Positions 24,642-33,095 of a stretch of DNA of 64,000 nt are shown here, in pieces. Origin of the DNA: Blastococcus_B deserti (lineage in GTDB: Bacteria; Actinomycetota; Actinomycetes; Mycobacteriales; Geodermatophilaceae). The DNA lies in assembly GCF_042682525.1 (NCBI RefSeq), contig NZ_JBHUHP010000010.1, forward strand, positions 124,001 through 188,000, in the 5' to 3' direction. The first letter of the stretch is position 1. Each line of letters begins with the position of its first letter. Both the position numbers and the translations under genes were made by a program. Below the pieces are notes generated by a model. It was not told where the DNA came from. It ran no database searches and saw only the letters and a list, made by a program, of their open reading frames with translations.

Positions 24642-24961
24642 ACACGCTCACGCCCGCGGAGGCGGCTCAGCTGCTGGGCACCTCGCCGAACCGGGTCCGA
24701 CAGCTCATCCGCGACGGCAAGCTCATGGCCGTCCCCGGTAGCGGGAACGGGAAGATCCCCGCGGACTTCCTGCAGGACGGCGCGGTCCTCAAGCACCTCC
24801 CCGGGCTGCTGACCGTGCTGCGGGACGGCGGCTTCAGCGACCAGGAGGCCTTCGACTGGCTGTTCCGGGAGGACGAGTCGCTGCCCGGCACCCCGGTGCA
24901 GGCGCTCCGCGACGACCGGCACACCGAGGTGACCCGCCGGGCCCAGGCCCTGGCGTTCTGA
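24638..24961 (+). CDS. Rv2175c-family winged-helix DNA-binding protein
   Basis: 107 residues. The N-terminal MerR/excisionase-like helix-turn-helix is TPAEAAQLLGTSPNRVRQLIRDGKLMAV. The C-terminal half holds LPGLLTVLRDGGFSDQEAFDWLF, characteristic of the Rv2175c family. In M. tuberculosis Rv2175c is phosphorylated by the neighbouring kinase PknL, which lowers DNA binding; here a PASTA kinase is close by. The start codon lies in a palindrome that could be its own operator. The gene looks leaderless. Confidence 0.88.
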   Translation: MDTLTPAEAAQLLGTSPNRVRQLIRDGKLMAVPGSGNGKIPADFLQDGAVLKHLPGLLTVLRDGGFSDQEAFDWLFREDESLPGTPVQALRDDRHTEVTRRAQALAF

Positions 24962-25004
24962 CCGAGGTGCATCCGGGCGGCCGCGCCGGACGGAAGCTGA
25001 GGCC

Positions 25005-25349
25005 GTGGGGCACCTGACGTACCTGGCGTTGCTGGCGGCGTGCCTCGTGGTGACCGCGCCGCTGGAGCTGGTCCTGCGGGTGCGCGTCTACGCCCGCTGG
25101 CGGCGCCTGCTGCTGGCGGTGCTGCCCGAGTTCGTGGTGTTCGTCGTCTGGGTGCTCTACGCCATCGCCCAGGAGCACTGGGACTACAGCGACGAGCTGA
25201 CCCTCGGGCTGCGTCTGCCCGGCGGCCTCCCGCTGGAGGAGGTCCTCTTCTTCCTCGTCGTGCCGCTGTGCTCGGTGCTCGCCCTGGAGGCGGTGCGGCG
25301 GGTGACCGGCTGGGACGCCGGATATCCGGCCGAGGAGGCCGGCCCGTGA
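25005..25349 (+). CDS. crtYc: Lycopene cyclase domain subunit CrtYc
   Basis: 114 residues with three membrane helices (LTYLALLAACLVVTAPLEL, LAVLPEFVVFVVWVLYAIA, EEVLFFLVVPLCSVLAL). HWDYSD and LPLEEVLFFLVVP are signature segments of the small heterodimeric lycopene cyclase subunits of actinobacteria. With CrtYd it closes beta-rings on lycopene. GTG at 25005 follows a weak AGCTGAGG site. Its stop overlaps crtYd by four bases. Confidence 0.88.
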   Translation: MGHLTYLALLAACLVVTAPLELVLRVRVYARWRRLLLAVLPEFVVFVVWVLYAIAQEHWDYSDELTLGLRLPGGLPLEEVLFFLVVPLCSVLALEAVRRVTGWDAGYPAEEAGP

Positions 25350-25693
25350 CGTACTCCTCTCTCGCGGTGCTCGCCGTCGTCGGCGTCCTCGCCGTGGACC
25401 TGGTCGGCTACCGCACCCGCATGGTGACCCGGAAGGTGTTCTGGACCGCCTACGCGATCATCCTGGCCTTCCAGCTGCTGATGAACGGCGTCCTCACCGG
25501 GCTGGACGTCGTCACGTACGACCCGGACGCGATCTGGGGTCCCCGGATCGCCTACGCCCCGGTCGAGGACCTGCTCTTCGGCTTCGCCATGGTCACCCTG
25601 ACCCTCGCCAGCTGGGCCGCGGTCAACCGACGCGCGAACACGGCCAGACGGCGCGGCCTGGAGACCGACACCCGCCCGTCGAGCACCCGGTAG
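25346..25693 (+). CDS. crtYd: Lycopene cyclase domain subunit CrtYd
   Basis: 115 residues with three membrane helices. RVFWTAYAIILAFQLLMNG-type and IAYAPVEDLLFGFAMVTLTL segments match the second half of heterodimeric lycopene cyclases; the paired Glu/Asp in PVEDLLFG is the conserved acidic site. Start GTG overlaps the CrtYc stop (GTGA). Its last ~140 bases overlap, in antisense, the 3' end of crtB. A C50-type cyclase was considered, but no lycopene elongase gene is nearby. Confidence 0.87.
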   Translation: MTYSSLAVLAVVGVLAVDLVGYRTRMVTRKVFWTAYAIILAFQLLMNGVLTGLDVVTYDPDAIWGPRIAYAPVEDLLFGFAMVTLTLASWAAVNRRANTARRRGLETDTRPSSTR

Positions 25694-26505
25694 TCGGCCC
25701 GCTCGATCTCGGTGAGGATGCCGCCGTACAGGGCGGTGGCCGCCCGCACGCAGTCGCGCGACTCCGGTGCCAGCAGCGGCGTGCCCGGCGCGGCGTCGTC
25801 GTACCGGCGGCGCACGACGGCGACCATCTCGCGCATCAGCGCGGCGAAGCGCGCGTCGTGCCGCTTCTCGGCCAGCTGCTCGCGGTTCACCCCGTGCGCG
25901 GCCATCAGGTCGGCGGGCAGGTACACCCGGCCGCGGTCGACGTCCTCGGCGACGTCCCGCAGGAAGTTGGTCAGCTGGAACGCCTCGCCGAGGGCGATGG
26001 CGTGGGGCGCGGCCTCCTCCCGGGACACCCCGGGCGCCGTGCCGAGCACCGGCAGCACCTGCAGCCCGATCACCGCCGCCGAGCCCCACATGTACCGGTC
26101 CAGCGCGGCCAGGTCGGCGTAGGAGTCGACGGAGAGGTCGCTGGACATCGCGGCGAGGAAGTCGACGAGGTGCTCGACGGGGATGCGGTACCGCCGGTAG
26201 GTGTGCACCAGCGCGAGGCGGACCGGGTCCTCCGACCAGCCGGCGTCCAGCTCCGCCAGCACCGCGCGCGACCACTGCGCCAGGTCGCCTTCGGGATCGG
26301 CGCCGGGCAGGTCGACGAGGTCGTCGGCCGTCCGGGCGGCCGCGTAGAGGGCGTGCACGGCCGGCCGCCGGTCCGGCGTCAGCAACCGGGTCGCCAGGTG
26401 GTAGCTCTTGCCGTGCCGCGCGGCGATCGCCGCGCAGTGCGCGTACGCGGCGGTGAGCTGCCGCTGGCGGGCCGCCTGAGTGCCCGGGGGCGCCAGCAGG
26501 GTCAC
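25552..26505 (-). CDS. crtB: Phytoene synthase
   Basis: 317 residues. It is a squalene/phytoene synthase with the first Asp-rich motif in YAAARTADDLVDLPG, the second in NFLRDVAEDVDRGRVYLP, and QLTNFLRDV intact. It joins two geranylgeranyl diphosphates head-to-head. GTG start overlaps the crtI stop by four bases. The C-terminal 47 codons overlap crtYd on the opposite strand. Confidence 0.93.
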   Translation of the reverse strand: MTLLAPPGTQAARQRQLTAAYAHCAAIAARHGKSYHLATRLLTPDRRPAVHALYAAARTADDLVDLPGADPEGDLAQWSRAVLAELDAGWSEDPVRLALVHTYRRYRIPVEHLVDFLAAMSSDLSVDSYADLAALDRYMWGSAAVIGLQVLPVLGTAPGVSREEAAPHAIALGEAFQLTNFLRDVAEDVDRGRVYLPADLMAAHGVNREQLAEKRHDARFAALMREMVAVVRRRYDDAAPGTPLLAPESRDCVRAATALYGGILTEIERADYRVLDGRVSVSRPRRLAVFARRLTAAQLARVRVTMAKPKSRSSTGA

Positions 26506-27998
26506 CGCGACACCGGCCCGATGATCCGCTCCGCGGCCAGCCGGCCGCTGATCAGCACCATCGGCACCCCGACCCCCGGCTGCACCGACGAGCCGGCGAG
26601 CACGACGTTCTCCGGCCCCCGCCGGGGGAGGGTGGGCGGCCGGAAGGGGCCGGTCTGGCCGAAGGTGTGCGCCAGGGCGAACGGGGTGCCCGCGGCCATG
26701 CCCTGCGCCGCCCAGTCCAGGGGCGTCGCCAGCTCCGCCACCTCGACCGCCCCGGTGAGCCCGCTCCAGCCGCGGTCCTCCAGGGTCGCGAGCACCTCGT
26801 CGCGGTAGCGCGGTCCGAGCCTCGTCCAGTCCAGGTCGGGGTTGCCGCCGCTGCGCCGGTCGAGATTGGGCGTGGGCGCCACGATGCTCAGCACCTGGCC
26901 GCCGTCGGGGGCGAGGCTCCGGTCGGTGCGCGAGGGCATGCTCACCAGCAGGCTCGGGTCGGTCATCGGCAGGCCCTCCCGCGTCAGCTCCTCGAACACC
27001 CGGCGCCAGGACCGGCCGAAGCTGATGGCGTGGTGCGCCTGGCCGGGTAGTTCCGCGCGGACGCCGACGTGCAGGGCCACGCACGAGGGGGAGTACACCG
27101 GCCGTCGCGGGGGACGCAGCCCGGGCACCAGCCGCCACGGCTGGTCGGCCGTGACGACGACGGCGTCCGCGGGCAGCCGGTCGCCCCCGCCGAGGCGCAC
27201 GGCGGCGACCCGCCCGCCGGAGGTCTTCAGTTCCTCGACGGTCGATCCGTACCGGAAGGTCACCCCGGCGTCGGCGGCAGCGGCGGCGAGGGCCGCCGGG
27301 ACGGCGGCGATCCCGCCCATGGGGTGCCAGACCCCAGCGCCGATGTCGAGCTGGGCGATGACCGCGTAGGCGGCGATGGCGCGGAACGGTGACACGCCGG
27401 CGTAGAGGGCCTGGAAACTGAACAGCCGTCTCAGCCGGTCGTCGGTGAAGTGCCGTTCCACGTGCCGCGACAGCCGGCCGAACCCGCCCCGGCGCGCGAG
27501 GGCGACCAGCTGCGGCCCCAGCAGGTCCCGGGGTGAATCGAGGTTGCGGTCGATGAAGGTCGACAGCTGCAGGCGGTAGAGCTCGGCGAGGTCGGCGAGG
27601 TAGCGGCGCAGCGCGTCGGCCTCGGCCGGGCCGCAGAGGGCGGCGACCTCGGCGGCGAAGGCGTCGGGGTCGGCGTGGACGTCGAGGTGCGACCCGTCGG
27701 CGTACTGCGCCCGGTAGGTCGTCTCCAAGGGCACGAGGGTCAGCCGCTCCTCGAGCTTCTCGCCGACCGCCGCCAGGGTGTCGGCCACGATCTCCGGCGC
27801 GGTGAACACCGAGGGACCGGTGTCGAGCGCGTAGCCGGCACGCTCCACGCGGCCGGCCCGGCCCCCGGGGCCGGCGGCGCGCTCGACGACGGTGACCTCG
27901 CGGCCGGCCCCGCGCAGCCGCAGGGCGGTGGCCAGTCCGGCCAGGCCGGCGCCGACGACGACGACGCGGTCGGTCGGTCCGGGAACGGTGCGGACCAT
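26502..27998 (-). CDS. crtI: Phytoene desaturase
   Basis: 498 residues. The FAD motif is VVVVGAGLAGLATALRLRGAG, followed by GGRAGRVERAGYALDTGPS. The C-terminal signature region is VVLAGSSVQPGVGVPMVLISGRLAAERI. It would convert phytoene to lycopene or a less desaturated intermediate in the membrane. The ATG shares one base with the crtE stop (TGATG) and its own stop overlaps crtB, so crtE-crtI-crtB are one operon. Confidence 0.93.
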   Translation of the reverse strand: MVRTVPGPTDRVVVVGAGLAGLATALRLRGAGREVTVVERAAGPGGRAGRVERAGYALDTGPSVFTAPEIVADTLAAVGEKLEERLTLVPLETTYRAQYADGSHLDVHADPDAFAAEVAALCGPAEADALRRYLADLAELYRLQLSTFIDRNLDSPRDLLGPQLVALARRGGFGRLSRHVERHFTDDRLRRLFSFQALYAGVSPFRAIAAYAVIAQLDIGAGVWHPMGGIAAVPAALAAAAADAGVTFRYGSTVEELKTSGGRVAAVRLGGGDRLPADAVVVTADQPWRLVPGLRPPRRPVYSPSCVALHVGVRAELPGQAHHAISFGRSWRRVFEELTREGLPMTDPSLLVSMPSRTDRSLAPDGGQVLSIVAPTPNLDRRSGGNPDLDWTRLGPRYRDEVLATLEDRGWSGLTGAVEVAELATPLDWAAQGMAAGTPFALAHTFGQTGPFRPPTLPRRGPENVVLAGSSVQPGVGVPMVLISGRLAAERIIGPVSR

Positions 27999-29122
27999 CA
28001 GGCGGCGCGGGACGTGGCCGCGACCGCGAGGGCGTCGAGCGCGGCGCGGGCGTCGGCGGACAGGGGCGCGGCGGCGATGGCGGCTCGGGCCAGCGCGGTC
28101 CGCTCGGTGATCCGCTCCTCGACGCGGGCGCGGGCGCCCGTGGACTCGAGCAGGGCGCGCAGGACGTCGAACTCCTCGGGTCCGGCGTCGGCGTTGCCCA
28201 GCAGCGCGCCGAGCAGCCGCCGGCCGGTCTCGTCGGCCCGCTCCTCGGCGAGGGCGATCAGCAGGGTCTGCTTGCCCTCCCGGAGGTCGTCGTCGGCGGA
28301 CTTGCCGGTCACCGCGGGGTCCCCGAAGACGCCCAGCACGTCGTCGCGCAGCTGGAAGGCCTCACCCAGCGGCAGGCCGATGGCGGTGTACGCCTCGCTG
28401 ACCTCCGGTCCGGCGCCGGCGATCGCCGCGCCGAGCTGCAGGGGCCGCTGCACGGTGTAGCCGGCGCTCTTGTAGCGCGCCACGGTGAGGGCGCCGTCGG
28501 GGCCGGGCAGGCCTCCGGCAGCCCGCAGCAGGTCCAGGTACTGCCCCGCCGTGACCTCGGTGCGCATGGTGTCCCAGACCACGCGGGCCCGGCTGAGCGC
28601 GGCGGGGGAGAGGCCGGAGCGGCGCAGCAGCTCGTCGGACCAGACCAGGGCCAGGTCGCCGACGAGGATGGCCGCGCCGGTGCCGAAGAGCTCCCGGTCG
28701 CCGTCGAGGCCGTCGACGCAGTGGCGGGAGGCGAAGCCCACGTGGGTGGCGGGACGACCGCGGCGGGTGTGGGCGCCGTCCATGACGTCGTCGTGCACCA
28801 GGGCGCTGGCGTGGACGAACTCCAGCGCCGCGACAGCCCTCAGCACGGTGGCCTCGTCCTCGTCGGACCCGCCGTCGCGCGCCCCGCGCCAGCCCCAGTA
28901 CGCAAACGCCGGACGCAGTCGCTTGCCGCCCTCGGCCAGCGCGCAGACCTCGTCGACGACCGGGACCAGGCTGGGATCCATCGCGGCGAGCGTCTCCCGC
29001 TGGCGACCGAGGAATACCGCGAGGGCCGCGCTGACTGCCGCGCGCAGCCGGTCCAGCTCCGCGGCGGCGAGGAGCGAGGAGGGCCCGGCCGAGGCCTGCA
29101 CGTGCTGCGTCCCGGCGGTCAC
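27998..29122 (-). CDS. crtE: Polyprenyl (geranylgeranyl) diphosphate synthase
   Basis: 374 residues. It is a trans-prenyltransferase with the first Asp-rich motif DDVMD in LVHDDVMDGAHTRRG, the second in FQLRDDVLGVFGD, and GGKRLRPAF. It makes C20 diphosphate for the adjacent phytoene synthase. GTG at 29120-29122 has an AATACT box upstream, pointing to a leaderless start; an ATG about 70 bases upstream (MSRSPAPV...) is possible. In the mycobacterial neighbourhood idsA2 occupies this place. Confidence 0.9.
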   Translation of the reverse strand: MTAGTQHVQASAGPSSLLAAAELDRLRAAVSAALAVFLGRQRETLAAMDPSLVPVVDEVCALAEGGKRLRPAFAYWGWRGARDGGSDEDEATVLRAVAALEFVHASALVHDDVMDGAHTRRGRPATHVGFASRHCVDGLDGDRELFGTGAAILVGDLALVWSDELLRRSGLSPAALSRARVVWDTMRTEVTAGQYLDLLRAAGGLPGPDGALTVARYKSAGYTVQRPLQLGAAIAGAGPEVSEAYTAIGLPLGEAFQLRDDVLGVFGDPAVTGKSADDDLREGKQTLLIALAEERADETGRRLLGALLGNADAGPEEFDVLRALLESTGARARVEERITERTALARAAIAAAPLSADARAALDALAVAATSRAA

Positions 29123-29381
29123 CCGCCCAGTATTGCCCAACCCGGTGGTGCCCGACCGCCGCAACAGGACAGGAGCGGGGCTCCGGCTCATCGTCTCTCC
29201 ACCCTCCTCGCGCCCCTGCGCGACGTCGACGGCGGCGACGTCCGTCGTCCGCCCGTGGGCACGGCCCGAGCCGCTGCTCCTCCTCTTCCGCGGCACCCGG
29301 CCCGGTGGATGCACGACCGTGAGGAATGTCGTGGGGTCGGGACGGGCCTCCCACGGCGCGCCGCCCGTACCCTGGGTGCCC

Positions 29382-30284
29382 GTGACCCGGACCGTGCGCG
29401 AACTGCTCGCCGACGACCGGCCGACGTGGTCGTTCGAGTTCTTCCCCCCGAAGACGCCGGAGGCCGAGCCGCAGCTGTGGACGGCTCTGCGCGAGCTGGA
29501 GCGCCTGCAGCCCTCCTTCGTGTCCGTCACCTACGGCGCCGGCGGCTCGACGCGCGAGGGAACCGTCTCGGTGACCGAGCGGATCGCCACCGAGACCACG
29601 ATGACCCCGATGGCGCACCTCACCGCCGTCGACCACAGCGTCGCCGAGCTGCGGCACGTGGTCAGCCGGCTCGCCGCGGCCGGGGTCCGCAACGTGCTCG
29701 CGCTGCGGGGCGACCCGCCCGGCGCCGACCCGCAGGCCGAGTGGCGGGCCCATCCGCAGGGCCTCCACTACGCCGCCGAGCTGGTCGAGCTCATCAAGTC
29801 GATGGGGGACTTCTCCGTCGGCGTGGCCGCCTTCCCCGAGCGCCATCCCCGTTCACCGGACTTCGAGACCGACGTCGCCCGGTTCGTGGACAAGTGCCGG
29901 GCGGGCGCGGACTTCGCGATCACGCAGATGTTCTTCCGGGCGGAGGACTACCTGCGGCTGCGTGACCGGGTGGGCAGCCGGGGCTGCGACGTCCCGATCA
30001 TCGCCGGTGTCATGCCGGTGACCAACGCCCGCCAGATCACCCGGATCGTGCAGCTGTCCGGTCAGGCGTTCCCGGCCGAGCTCGCCGAGCGCTTCGCCGC
30101 CCTCGACGGGGACCGGCCCGAGGACAAGGCGGCCGTGCGGGCGTTCGGCGTCGAGGTGGCCACGGAGTTGTGCCGCACGCTGCTGGCCGAGGGCGTGCCC
30201 GGCATCCACTTCATCACCATGAACCGCTCGACCGCGACACGTGAGGTCTACGCCAACCTCGCGCACCTGCCGGCTACTCGCTGA
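29382..30284 (+). CDS. metF: Methylenetetrahydrofolate reductase
   Basis: 300 residues, FAD TIM barrel. Conserved segments are SFEFFPPKTPEAE with the active-site Glu, VTYGAGGSTR, HLTAVDHS, VLALRGDPPG and FAITQMFF. It reduces methylene- to methyl-tetrahydrofolate for methionine synthesis. A TACCCT box at 29368-29373 with the GTG start 8 bases later suggests a leaderless message. The 259-base gap to divergent crtE holds both promoters. The end overlaps the next gene by 11 bases in antisense. Confidence 0.93.
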   Translation: MTRTVRELLADDRPTWSFEFFPPKTPEAEPQLWTALRELERLQPSFVSVTYGAGGSTREGTVSVTERIATETTMTPMAHLTAVDHSVAELRHVVSRLAAAGVRNVLALRGDPPGADPQAEWRAHPQGLHYAAELVELIKSMGDFSVGVAAFPERHPRSPDFETDVARFVDKCRAGADFAITQMFFRAEDYLRLRDRVGSRGCDVPIIAGVMPVTNARQITRIVQLSGQAFPAELAERFAALDGDRPEDKAAVRAFGVEVATELCRTLLAEGVPGIHFITMNRSTATREVYANLAHLPATR

Positions 30285-30909
30285 CCGGCCCCTCGAGGAT
30301 CGCCGCCGTCTCGGCCGCCGCGAGTCGCAGCCCCTCACGCTCGGCGGCGTAGCCCCCGGCGACTCCGACGACGGGCAGGTTGGCCACGGCCCGGTGGAAC
30401 AGTCTGCCCTTGGGGCGGGCGTCGAGGGTGTCGTCGATCCGGCCCAGGAGCCCGGCCACCCGCCAGAGCGTGCGCGCGGTGCCGCGGAGCCCCGCGCGCC
30501 CATCCCGTTTTCCCAGGGCCTCCTCGGCGTAGGTGCCCTTGGCCCGCTCCAGCAGCGGGCGCACCTGCTCGGCCGTCAGGGGACGGCGCAGGAGGACGCG
30601 GGACAGCAGCGATATCCGCGCGGCCGGGTCCTCTACCCCGTGCTCCGACGCCACGCCGAGCACCACCAGCGACTGCACCGCCGTCCCCACCGTGTTCTGC
30701 AGCGGGAGCACGTCGGCGAGCGCGCCGGCGAAGCGGGGCGCTGCCGAGACGCCGGCCGCCACCCGGGATACGCGATCGGCCCACCAGGCGTCGCGCTCGG
30801 CCGCCGGCAGGGCCGGGGGGCGGCCAAGGCGCCGCACGAGCGGTCCGGTCAGGCGGTCGACCCGGCGGAGCACGTCGACGACCACGGCGTCGCTGATGGG
30901 TGCAGCCAT
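30274..30909 (-). CDS. Conserved hypothetical protein, function unknown
   Basis: 211 residues, not recognised with confidence. It is rich in Ala, Arg and Leu and mostly helical, with no signal peptide or clear membrane helix. VLPLQNTVGTAVQSLVVLGVASEHG and LPVVGVAGGYAAEREGLRLAAAE resemble the amphipathic helices of EcsC-like proteins, but only weakly. Start ATG at 30907-30909. It converges on metF with an 11-base overlap. Confidence 0.65.
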   Translation of the reverse strand: MAAPISDAVVVDVLRRVDRLTGPLVRRLGRPPALPAAERDAWWADRVSRVAAGVSAAPRFAGALADVLPLQNTVGTAVQSLVVLGVASEHGVEDPAARISLLSRVLLRRPLTAEQVRPLLERAKGTYAEEALGKRDGRAGLRGTARTLWRVAGLLGRIDDTLDARPKGRLFHRAVANLPVVGVAGGYAAEREGLRLAAAETAAILEGPVSE

Positions 30910-31071
30910 GGTCGGTGCCGTGCCCGGTCCGCCCTGCTCCCACGCTTCGCGGACGCGACAAGATCACCGCGCACCCACGGCGGTCATGCCCGCAGCCGAG
31001 GCGACCTCCGGCCGGTGCTGATCGTCATCGAGCGGCGGCTGCGACCGGGAGCTCCACGTACCGTGGCCGGT

Positions 31072-32178
31072 GTGGCGGCACGAGGACGCGGAGCGGCCGT
31101 GCGCTGGTCGGCCGTCGGCGCGCTGGTCGCCGCGCTCGTCGCGCTGCCGTCGCTGCTCGGGGCGCTGCCGGCGACGGACACCGGTGTCTCCGCCGCCGGG
31201 TTGCGCGCGGCCGTGCTGGCCAGCGACGAGGTCGGCTTCTCCGGTTACGCGGTGTCCGCCGGGGGACTGTCCCTACCGGTGACCGATCAGCTCACCTCCG
31301 TCGCCGACCTCTTCAGCGACCGCACGTCGATGCGGGTGTGGTGGCGCGGCCCGGCCGACCACCGGGTCGACGTGCTGACCGCCACGGGGGAGACGGGGAC
31401 GCACCGTGACGCCCTGGGCACCTGGACGTGGGAGTACGAGTCGGCGACCGCCAGGCGCACCGTGCCTGGCCCCCTGGAACTCCCGGCGCCCCCGGATCTC
31501 CTGCCGAGCACGCTGGGTGCCCGGCTGCTGTCCGAGGCCTCCGCCGACGAGCTGTCCCGGGTCGGCGCCCGCCGGGTGGCCGGGCGCGACGGCCTCGGCC
31601 TCCGGGTGGTGCCCGCCGCCCGGGCCTCGTCGGTGGAGCGGGTCGACGTCTGGGTGGACGGCGACAGCGGCCTGCCCCTGCAGGTGGAGGTGTTCGCCAA
31701 GGGCTCCGCACGGGCGGCCCTCGACACCCGGTTCCTCGACCTGGAGCTGGCCGTGCCCGACGCCGAGGTGACCGCGTTCTCGCCGCCGGAGAGCGCCGGC
31801 CTGCGCGAGGACGGCGGGTTCGACCTGGTGGCGGCGGCCCGGCAGATCACCGGTCCCGCGCTGCCGCTGACCCTCGCCGGGCTCGACCGGCGTCCGGTGG
31901 AGGGGCTGCCCCGCGGGCTGGCCGTGTACGGCAGGGGCGTGACCCTGCTCGCCGTGGTGCCGGCCCCCGGCCGCCTGGCCGGCGAGCTGCGCCGTGCCCT
32001 CCACGCGTCACCGGGTGCGGTGGTGGACGAGCTCGGGGTCCGGGCCTCGGTCGGCCCGCTGGGGCTGATGGTGGTGGACCGTCCGGGCGGGCGCCCCTAC
32101 GTGCTCACGGGCACGGTGACCACGGAGGCGCTGGCCGCCGCCGCGGCGGACATGCCGGAGCTTGGAGGCCGGCCGTGA
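31072..32178 (+). CDS. LolA/RseB-like secreted protein of an ABC exporter operon
   Basis: 368 residues. There is a signal anchor near the N-terminus (VRWSAVGALVAALVALPSLLGALPA). The extracytoplasmic body (LWWRGPADHRVDV-like strands, TGTHRDALGTWTWEYES, LGLRVVPAARASSVERVDVWVDGDSGLPLQVEVFAKG) follows the LolA/sigma-E-regulator fold, which in other bacteria handles lipoproteins or envelope signals. The gene appears leaderless (TACCGT, then the GTG 8 bases on). It overlaps the ABC ATPase gene by four bases, so the three genes act together. Confidence 0.75.
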   Translation: MAARGRGAAVRWSAVGALVAALVALPSLLGALPATDTGVSAAGLRAAVLASDEVGFSGYAVSAGGLSLPVTDQLTSVADLFSDRTSMRVWWRGPADHRVDVLTATGETGTHRDALGTWTWEYESATARRTVPGPLELPAPPDLLPSTLGARLLSEASADELSRVGARRVAGRDGLGLRVVPAARASSVERVDVWVDGDSGLPLQVEVFAKGSARAALDTRFLDLELAVPDAEVTAFSPPESAGLREDGGFDLVAAARQITGPALPLTLAGLDRRPVEGLPRGLAVYGRGVTLLAVVPAPGRLAGELRRALHASPGAVVDELGVRASVGPLGLMVVDRPGGRPYVLTGTVTTEALAAAAADMPELGGRP

Positions 32179-33095
32179 CCGCGGTCATCGCCACCTCGGC
32201 GCTGGTCAAGCGCTACGGCCGCCTGCGGGCCGTCGACGGCGTCGACCTCGACGTCCGCGAGGGTGACGTCTACGGCTTCCTCGGCGCGAACGGCTCCGGC
32301 AAGACCACCACCGTCCGCATGCTGCTTGGCCTGGTCCTGCCCACGAGCGGGGACGTCGAGCTGCTGGGGCAGCGCATGCCCCGCGCCGCCCGCCGCGTGC
32401 TGCCCCGGGTCGGCGCGCTGATCGAGGGGCCGGCCCACTACGGGCACCTGTCGGGGCGGGAGAACCTCGCCCTGCTCGACGCGGCAGGTCGCGGCGGGTC
32501 GTGGCGCACCCGCTCCCGGCGCGTGCGCGCGGCCCTGGAGCAGGTCGGCCTGGGGGGCGTCGGCCGGCGGCCCGTGAAGGCCTACTCCCTGGGGATGCGG
32601 CAGCGGCTCGGGCTGGCCGGCGCGCTGCTCCGCCGGCCCGAGCTGCTGGTGCTCGACGAGCCGACCAACGGACTCGACCCGCAGGGGATCACCGAGATCC
32701 GGGAGCTGCTGCTGGACCTGCACCGGGGCGGCACGACCGTCTTCCTCTCCAGCCACCTGCTGGCCGAGGTCGAGCAGCTGTGCTCGCGGGTCGGGGTGCT
32801 CGACCGCGGCCGGCTGGTGCTGCAGGACCAGCTGGCGACCCTCACCGCGCCGACCGGCTCGACGGTGGTGCACACGCCGGTGCCCGAGCGGGTGCGGGCC
32901 ACGCTCGACGGCCGGGTGACCTCCGTCGACGGCCAGCGCGTGGTCGTCCGCGGCGCCGACCCCGCCGAGGTCAACGCGCTGTTGGTCGGGGCGGGCATCC
33001 CCGTCACGGCGCTGGCGCTGGAGCGCCCGACGCTGGAGCACGTGGTGCTGGCCGCGGCCGGCACGACGTCCGACCGGGTGGAGGCGCAGCGGTGA
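32175..33095 (+). CDS. ABC transporter ATP-binding protein (ABC-2 exporter type)
   Basis: 306 residues. Walker A is GANGSGKTT, the ABC signature is degenerate in YSLGMRQRLGLAGAL, Walker B is LLVLDEPTNGLDPQG, and the switch His is in SSHLLAEVEQ. The C-terminal ~80 residues are the extra domain typical of DrrA/CcmA-like exporters. It powers the permease encoded next, with GTGA overlaps on both sides. Confidence 0.93.
   Translation: MTAVIATSALVKRYGRLRAVDGVDLDVREGDVYGFLGANGSGKTTTVRMLLGLVLPTSGDVELLGQRMPRAARRVLPRVGALIEGPAHYGHLSGRENLALLDAAGRGGSWRTRSRRVRAALEQVGLGGVGRRPVKAYSLGMRQRLGLAGALLRRPELLVLDEPTNGLDPQGITEIRELLLDLHRGGTTVFLSSHLLAEVEQLCSRVGVLDRGRLVLQDQLATLTAPTGSTVVHTPVPERVRATLDGRVTSVDGQRVVVRGADPAEVNALLVGAGIPVTALALERPTLEHVVLAAAGTTSDRVEAQR

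Noticed and set aside
25005..25693. C50 carotenoid cyclase subunits (LbtBC-like)
   Set aside because: No lycopene elongase (UbiA-type) gene is in the cluster, so CrtYc/CrtYd is the simpler call.
30274..30909. LppM lipoprotein orthologue (Rv2171 position)
   Set aside because: No signal peptide, lipobox or similarity, although the neighbourhood would fit.
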